Below are positions 58,722 through 64,000 of a stretch of 64,000 bases of DNA, piece after piece. The notes under the pieces were generated by a model, which had not been told where the DNA came from, made no database searches, and worked only from the letters and a program-made list of their open reading frames with translations. Within the stretch, counting starts at the first letter, position 1, and each line of letters opens with the position of its first letter. Source of the stretch: Elephas maximus indicus (taxonomy: Eukaryota > Chordata > Mammalia > Proboscidea > Elephantidae). Both the position numbers and the translations under genes were made by a program. The DNA is taken from assembly GCF_024166365.1 (NCBI RefSeq), contig NC_064822.1, positions 141,924,823-141,988,822 on the forward strand. The letters are read 5' to 3'.

Positions 58722-59278
58722 ACAGGGAATGTAAATTTAGGTAGTAACTCAAAGAGAGGTCGCTATGCAGACAGAGCAGCTGCTGTTCCCACTCCAACTT
58801 CAATGAGACAATTTCAGGCCATGGAAAAGTCTGAGCCTCATTCTTATCCTAAGCAAAGAGCCTGGAAAAACAGACATTTGGAGCCAAGATCCCCAGTGAG
58901 TCACATCTCCAATACTAGTAAAACAAACAAAAATGGGGAGAAATGAAAAGTGGACCTTGGCAGAGATTAGAAAAACTATAGGAAGAAGGCAAACTGGATG
59001 AGGCAAAAAGCTCTTCAGTGAGCCCAGATAAACTGAGACTTTGCGTATTTGTGGATATATTTACAAATACCCTATGAGCTCTAACACTTCACTCCCCAGC
59101 TGTGAGTGGTGGAGCCTTCATTCTACAGAAGGAAATCAGGCCTCCTTCTAAAAGCCAAGCTACATAATGATACTTAAGTATAACACCTTGAGTATGCCAG
59201 AGTGAATGTCAAGGCCAAGAACTAAACCACGGCTACCTGAAGTCAAAGCCTATGTTGTTCATCAAAATGCTATCTTGT
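58722..59278. other. PAWR intron 3, unassigned part
   Basis: No gene or recognised repeat between the AfroSINE cluster and the L1 5' fragment. Confidence 0.5.
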
Positions 59279-60600
59279 GAGGCAGGGCCAAGGTAGCGCA
59301 GTAGTCAGGCGCTTCTGGTGAACCCTCTTAAAACAAAGATCAGAAAAAACAAGTGAAATGATTGCATTTATGACAAGCCAGAAGCTCTGAACATCAAAGG
59401 CAAAGTCAGAAAGTGGACTGAGTGGCAGGCGAAGCACAGAGACGTGTTGCCAGGCCTGAATCACCGGGAACCCTCAGGCACCATTCCCAGGAGCGACGGA
59501 GGGGGCAGGATGGCGGTAGCGTTCAGCCACAGTTTCCTCAAGGAGAAACAGCCAGCCACACAGCCTACTCACACTTCCAGAACCAGAGAAGAACGGCGCT
59601 CTCAGCAAAAGCTAAGTACTTGCGTATATTTTACCACGCTCCCAGCCCTCAAGTCGGCTGCAGTGGCTGTCGATTTCCCTGGGCCTGAGATAGGTCCTGT
59701 TGCACACCCTGAGCCATTCTTTCAGCCTTGGAGAAGGAATAAATTCACAATTGGGGAAAAGATAATCTGCCAGCTCTACTAACCTGGGGGGCTCAGGACA
59801 GAAGTGGCTCCTGTCCAGGAATAAACGGTCCATGGACTTTGAATACCTTTCCCCTCTGCATGAACCTGTGTGGGGCCTATTTTGGGAGAATAGACCCTTG
59901 TTGGCACACTGCAACCATTTCAGCTGTGCAGTGCAGAGGTGGGTGTTTGATGTTTAACACAGCTTTGCTTATTAAACAGGGTCCTCACCTACCCATATTA
60001 GGGGCATAAGGACTGGTGGCTCCACTCAGGTCACCCAGCCACCCGCAACAGTGGTCCAAGGATAACTGGTACCTCTTAGTACTTACAACCAAAAGCACTG
60101 GGTGCCCAAGGTCCATCTGCAGAACCCACCCACCTGTGTGCTCTAGGGAACAGGGACGCACTTTCCTCACAGACTCGGGATGGTTGTCAGCCCCCTGCCT
60201 TGTTCAGAGTGTGGCCCCCTGCTGCAGCCAGATACGGGTACCTATACCAGTCGCCCCTGCCCCTCTAAGACTGTAGGACAGAGCCTGTACCATGCACTTA
60301 ATGACCAACTACCTGGACACTTGAGCTGAATCCATACAAGAAAAGCAAATGGACTCCTAGGCTCACATACCTGGTAACAGCTCTAGCCATCTGGTGACAG
60401 GACGTTAGAGCTTCAAAGGTGAAAGTAATCAAGCTAGCTCACTCAAGAAACCTATTTGGACGTATCAAAACAAAACGAAGCAAGAAGCCAGGATACAGTA
60501 AACAAACAAAATAAACTAACAGAATAACTTATAGATGGCACAGAGACAACAGTCAATATTAAATCACATAAAGAAGCAGACCGTGATGGCTTCAAAATGC
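59279..60600 (+). mobile_element. L1 5' UTR plus start of ORF1, 3'-truncated
   Basis: Begins GAGGCAGGGCCAAGGTAGCG like the full-length copy at 36636. It carries the whole 5' UTR (1,256 bp to the ATG at 60535) and about 20 codons of ORF1 (MAQRQQSILNHIKKQTVMAS), then stops without an A-tail. The sequence tcaaaatgc is present both at 59262-59270 and at 60592-60600. Missing 3' ends are not produced by ordinary L1 insertion, so a deletion or microhomology-mediated event is likely. Open frames here (59422-59782 and antisense) are 5' UTR shadows. Confidence 0.9.
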
Positions 60601-60806
60601 CCAGTTGTCTCCATCCCAACAAATTAAGCATGTATCTTGTGGGAAGTCTTCACTGGAATCAGCCCCCAGATTTAACTTCAGTTTTGTTAGAAAAATGCCA
60701 AAGATAATGTAGAATATGGACAGTCACAGATACGTTGCGAGAGCACTGCTTGTTAGCTTACACTATATAGTAATTTTCCTGAAACTACAGTAATTAATGT
60801 CTATAA

Positions 60807-61017
60807 AAACAAAAACCAAACCCATGCCAATCAAGTCAATTCATACTCATAGCAACCCTACAGGACAGAGTAGAACTGTTCCACAGGGCTTCCAAGGCTA
60901 ACATTTTTACAGAATCAGGCCACCACGTCTTTCTCCTATGGAGCAGCAGGTGGGTTCGAACTGCCGACCTTCCGGTTAGCAACCAAGTGCTTAATCACTG
61001 TACCACCCGGGCTCCTC
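60807..61017 (-). mobile_element. AfroSINE (long form)
   Basis: Reverse copy: AACAAAAACCAAACCCATGC, CATAGCAACCCTACAGGACA, block ACAGAATCAGGCCACCACGT, GTTCGAACTGCCGACCTTCC and CTGTACCACCCGGGCTCCT. The head with A and B boxes is complete. Confidence 0.96.
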
Positions 61018-61931
61018 TAATCATCTATAGTACCAGTATTTTGGGTGGGAGAGAACAGCTGAACCTACATCATTCTATGAATCTTCTTGTTGATATATCT
61101 GCCTCAAAGAACAGAGTGTAAGGAAGTTTTACATCCCCATTTTCTGGGCAGCTGGAAATATTTTACCTGTCTGCCAAATGCCTTCACTACTTTGCAAATC
61201 AATAGACAGGTTTATATTTCATCATTTTTCATCAAGAAAATGGGGACAAGGATGTACTGCTCTGAAACTCCTTATAAAGTAATAGCATAATAAAAGGTAC
61301 TTACAAAGTCAGCACTGGAACTCTGAAAAGACAATACAGTTTGTGGATATCTAAAAATATCACCAAAATGACTTAAGGTAAGATTAGATCGACATCATTC
61401 CCAAATTACAGTTTATATGAAATGATTCTGTAAAGTGATTTGCTTTGTACTAAGGCATGCCTGTATCATCGACTCCCAATTATCTATGCCATAAGATCCC
61501 AAAGTAACAGCTAATTTGAAACGGAGTTAAAGTTTTTTTTCTTAATTTTATAATTATACAGAAATATAGGTATTTCTGGCAATTCACAATACTACATGTT
61601 TTTAATATGTTTAAGCATTTGATGCTGAAGAAACTTGCTATTCAACTCTTTCTTTGCTATCTAACCCTGTCTACTCACTTAAAATTACTAATTCTTACTT
61701 TTTTGTCTCGGTTATTTTGACAAGACACAGCATAAACTTGTCTAATCAGTCACAAGTATTAATTGACCAGGTATTAAGGGCCAATTGCTTAAGTCAAAAA
61801 ACACTTAGAAATGATGAAACTCAGTGGTAAACTCACTAAAAATACTTAAAGTGAGCTGATGCTACCAAAATGAGGCTGGAAAAATTATTATTAAAATGCT
61901 TAGCAACTTCTTGGTATTTTTAAATACTCAC
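61018..61931. other. PAWR intron 3, region next to exon 3
   Basis: Non-repetitive AT-rich sequence below the exon 3 donor. The 67-codon plus frame at 61087-61290 has no recognisable motif. Confidence 0.5.
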
Positions 61932-62063
61932 TTGTAGCAGGTAGGAAGTGCCCGGATCTAACAAGCTTACAGCTTCATTCTGCATAGTGTTCTGCTGTGT
62001 AATTGCATCTTCTCTTTTCCTCTCTTTCTGCCCTGCTTCATCATCTTCATATTCATCCAAGCG
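61932..62063 (-). CDS. PAWR: PAWR exon 3
   Basis: This 132-nt exon encodes 44 residues in phase 0 on both sides. The acceptor is a pyrimidine run ending TTTCAG at 62064 and the donor is GTGAGT just below 61932. The peptide begins RLDEYEDDEAGQKERKRED and ends LLDPGTSYLLQ, matching human PAWR at about residues 173-216. It covers the end of the SAC (selective for apoptosis in cancer cells) region and the acidic/basic linker after it. The first codon is CGC (Arg), where I recall Cys in human PAWR. Other differences from recalled human are conservative (Ile to Met, Asn to Ser, Ser to Thr). The exon is flanked by non-repetitive intron; the nearest SINEs are at 61017 and 62503. Confidence 0.95.
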
Positions 62064-62502
62064 CTGAAAGAAAGAAGTTTCCATTTTATTTACACATATA
62101 ATTAATAGAATATTTTGACAGTATGAGAAGAGTAATTGATAGCAGTAAAGAAATATTATTTGAGCACTCAGAAACTAGTTTACACAATAAAGGTGCTCCT
62201 TCAAGCAATATGTACAATTAATTTCTATAAATGAAATCATTTTAAATTCACTGGGGAAAATGTCAAAGAAACCCAATTATCTGCTTAAAATCTATACCCT
62301 CACATTCATACTTCTGCCAACATATCTTTTCTCTCAGCTTTAATGACCAGTAACAGGGTTTTCTTAAAGGAAGGATTCAGTCGTTCTTCATCATTCATTC
62401 ACCAAGTAAACTGATTGCGTCTGCCTTTAAAAAGGCACTTGGTGGAGGGTAACAAAAGATACACTACAGACACAGTACTTATAAAGCCTATTAGGGAAGA
62501 CT
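62064..62502. other. PAWR intron 2, region next to exon 3 acceptor
   Basis: Unique intron sequence upstream (in gene sense) of exon 3. The acceptor tract is AAGAAAGAAAG on the plus strand at 62067-62074 and beyond. No repeat recognised. Confidence 0.5.
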
Positions 62503-62663
62503 GGAAACCCTGGTGGCAATAGTGGCTAAGCGCTACAGCTGCTAACCAACAGGTCGGCAGTTCGAATCCGCCAGGCGCTCCTTAGAAACTCTATGGGGCA
62601 GTTCTAATGTGTCCTACAGGGTTGTTATGAGTCGGAATCGACTCGACGGCAGTGGGTTTGGTT
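62503..62663 (+). mobile_element. AfroSINE (short form), near consensus
   Basis: Sense copy close to consensus: GGAAACCCTGGTGGCAATAG, GGTCGGCAGTTCGAATCCGC, CAGGCGCTCCTTAGAAACTC and TATGAGTCGGAATCGACTCG ACGGCAGTGGGTTTGGTTG. A and B boxes of the RNA polymerase III promoter are intact. Confidence 0.98.
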
Positions 62664-62697
62664 GCTTTATTTGAAAGATTAAGACATGTATAATGAA

Positions 62698-62989
62698 GCA
62701 TTGGTGGTTCAATGGCAGAATTCTTGCCTTCCATGGAGGAGACCCAGGTTCAATTCCCTGCCAGTGCACCTCAAGCACAGCCACCACCTGTCTGCCAGTG
62801 GAGCCTTGTGTGTTGCTATGATGCTGACCAGGCTTCAGCAGAGCTTCCAGACTAAGACAGACTAGGAAGAAAGGCCTGGTGATTTACTTCTAAAAAACGA
62901 GCCAATAAAAGCCCAATGGATCATAATGGCCTTATCTATTGTGCATGGGGTCACCAGGAGTCATGAGTCAACTCAACAGCAGCAAACAA
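62698..62989 (+). mobile_element. tRNA-Gly-derived SINE, afrotherian type
   Basis: The first 73 bases (62698-62770) closely resemble a whole tRNA-Gly gene: GCATTGGTGGTTCAATGGCA, anticodon-stem region, B box GGTTCAATTCCC, and ...CAGTGCACC closing the acceptor stem. A 220-bp unrelated body follows, ending GGTCACCAGGAGTCATGAGT CAACTCAACAGCAGCAAACAA, which is like the AfroSINE/RTE tail. This is a SINE with a different tRNA head from AfroSINE but a similar 3' tail. It is not a functional tRNA gene: the stems have mismatches and the transcript would run on. Confidence 0.88.
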
Positions 62990-64000
62990 TATCAACGAGC
63001 TATTTATACAGATAACTTAGTGATAAAGGCCATTTTCTAACTTGGTAGTTCCTAAGATAGGAAGAAGAGGTTGTAATTTAAAGGACAGGTTTAATTTGAA
63101 CTTGTAGAAATAGAGAAATAAGAATTTCAGATGGCAGAAACAGCAAGTGGAAAAGCTTACAGAAGGTGTTGTTGAAAAGCTCAATCAACACCAGCAATTG
63201 TCTATCTGCACTTTTCACATGGCAAGAAAAAAAGAAAAAAAAACTCTATCCAGGAAACATTTTAGGATGGGTTATCTGTTCCTCGCAGTTCAACACATTC
63301 CTAACTAATGCGTTGCCCTAGATGTAGGGATTCAAAATGATTCTTCCCAGTTCAGCCATGGCCAACAAAGAAATACCAGTACGTCCCAAATTTTTATAAT
63401 CTGGGTGATTTACAATGATAACTAGAATGGGAAAAATTACAGGTTGAAGCCCGGGAATGGGAGATTTGGAAGAGGCGTAGTGTGCCCTTTCAGGAGCCTG
63501 ATGTATGAGATTGGATTACTGGCAGGGTTGTGGAGAGCAACACACACGCAAAGTGGCCTGGCTTTGAGCAGGGCACCGCTGTTTCCAACTCTGCTCTAAA
63601 TTCGACAGCCAACAGATTTGGTTACTATGCAATGCATACACTGCCCTGATTTTCTAAGAGGAGGATCAGGTTTCCAGCAGGGCTTCAGCCTATAATTTTT
63701 CTGTAATTTTTACTATCCTGTAAAATTAAAACATCATTTTGTCATTTTGGTTCACTCAGATTTTTTAAAAATTAGAGTCAGTTCCGGTGCTGCTTCCTCA
63801 ACCATGACTAAACCAGGAAGAACTGATTCGAAGCCCTGCCTAAGGCGTTTTCTGAGGGATAAATGAAATAGTGTTTCTGTAGGCACTCTGTAAACACTAA
63901 GACAATGACCAAAACACAGTATGGCAGGAAAGGAAAGAGGGCTTACATAAATTGTGCATAGAGAAAAGAAAGACCAAAGTCACTGTGTAAATCAGGAAGG
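62990..64000. other. PAWR intron 2, unassigned part to window end
   Basis: About 1 kb with no repeat or exon that I can support. PAWR exon 2, which should carry the N-terminus, is not within the window. Confidence 0.5.

Larger units (their letters stand above)
14220..64000 (-). other. PAWR: PAWR (Par-4) gene, exons 3-7; 5' part outside window
   Basis: Five exons on the minus strand translate to the C-terminal half of prostate apoptosis response-4. This protein is a pro-apoptotic regulator that binds WT1, atypical PKC and DAPK3/ZIPK through a C-terminal leucine zipper (known for the family). Exon order and phases are collinear: 61932-62063 (132 nt), 34479-34513 (35 nt), 20617-20764 (148 nt), 18751-18855 (105 nt) and 14220-14306 (87 nt with stop). 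Introns are about 27.4, 13.7, 1.8 and 4.4 kb, all GT-AG. The joined frame has no stop before the terminal TAG, which indicates a functional gene and not a processed copy. About 170 N-terminal residues, the promoter and exons 1-2 must lie beyond 64000. Identification rests on recall of the human protein, which matches at most positions. Confidence 0.96.

Noticed and set aside
59422-59782. 88- and 112-codon plus frames and a 100-codon minus frame
   Set aside because: All lie in the L1 5' UTR (parallel to 36807-37136), so they are not host genes.
62698-62770. tRNA-Gly gene
   Set aside because: Stem mismatches, the continuing SINE body and the RTE-like tail show it is the head of a SINE, not a working tRNA gene.
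1-64000. CRISPR arrays, phage, operons or other prokaryotic systems
   Set aside because: No spaced repeats or gene-dense coding pattern. Introns, SINEs and LINEs show mammalian nuclear DNA.

Overview
This window is vertebrate nuclear DNA from an afrotherian mammal, most likely an elephant or close relative. The diagnostic evidence is about 17 copies or fragments of the Afrotheria-specific tRNA-derived SINE (AfroSINE). Two elephant-type L1 lineages and four RTE-type LINE fragments fit this. There are no bacterial-style genes, operons, CRISPR arrays or rRNA genes. The only host gene I can support is PAWR (PRKC apoptosis WT1 regulator, Par-4), read on the minus strand.

Five PAWR exons are present, corresponding to human exons 3-7: 61932-62063, 34479-34513, 20617-20764, 18751-18855 and 14220-14306 (stop codon). 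All visible splice sites are GT-AG and the phases join without a break. Together they encode the C-terminal half, about 168 residues, including the end of the SAC region and the whole coiled coil/leucine zipper. The large first coding exon and the promoter lie beyond position 64000. Sequence below 14219 is the 3' UTR (end not fixed) and downstream intergenic DNA.

Layout. 1-10.4 kb: intergenic, with L1 3' ends, an MaLR-type LTR, an ERVL-like LTR, MER5A, MIR, an RTE 3' end and three AfroSINEs. 10.4-14.2 kb: repeat-poor, with an (AT)23 microsatellite, next to the PAWR stop. 14.3-20.6 kb: exons 7-5 with short introns, one holding a 2.3-kb RTE. 20.8-34.5 kb: intron 4 with two RTE copies, an MLT1 LTR, a small inverted-repeat DNA transposon and MIRs. 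34.5-61.9 kb: intron 3, dominated by a stacked set of insertions. There a MIR is split by an old L1, which is split by a short L1-type element, which is split by a 7.5-kb full-length L1. A second near-full-length L1 sits in the opposite orientation 4.5 kb away, and a 3'-truncated L1 5' end lies at 59.3-60.6 kb. 62.1-64 kb: intron 2 with an AfroSINE and a tRNA-Gly-derived SINE.

All long open frames outside the PAWR exons are LINE or LTR remnants or chance frames. Every LINE reverse transcriptase copy I could read carries stops, frameshifts or altered catalytic residues, so no autonomous element here looks intact. I found no new gene system. The most informative observations are the insertion stratigraphy, the 3'-tail similarity between the two SINE types and the RTE LINE, a possible L1 3' transduction, and the exon-phase layout of PAWR.
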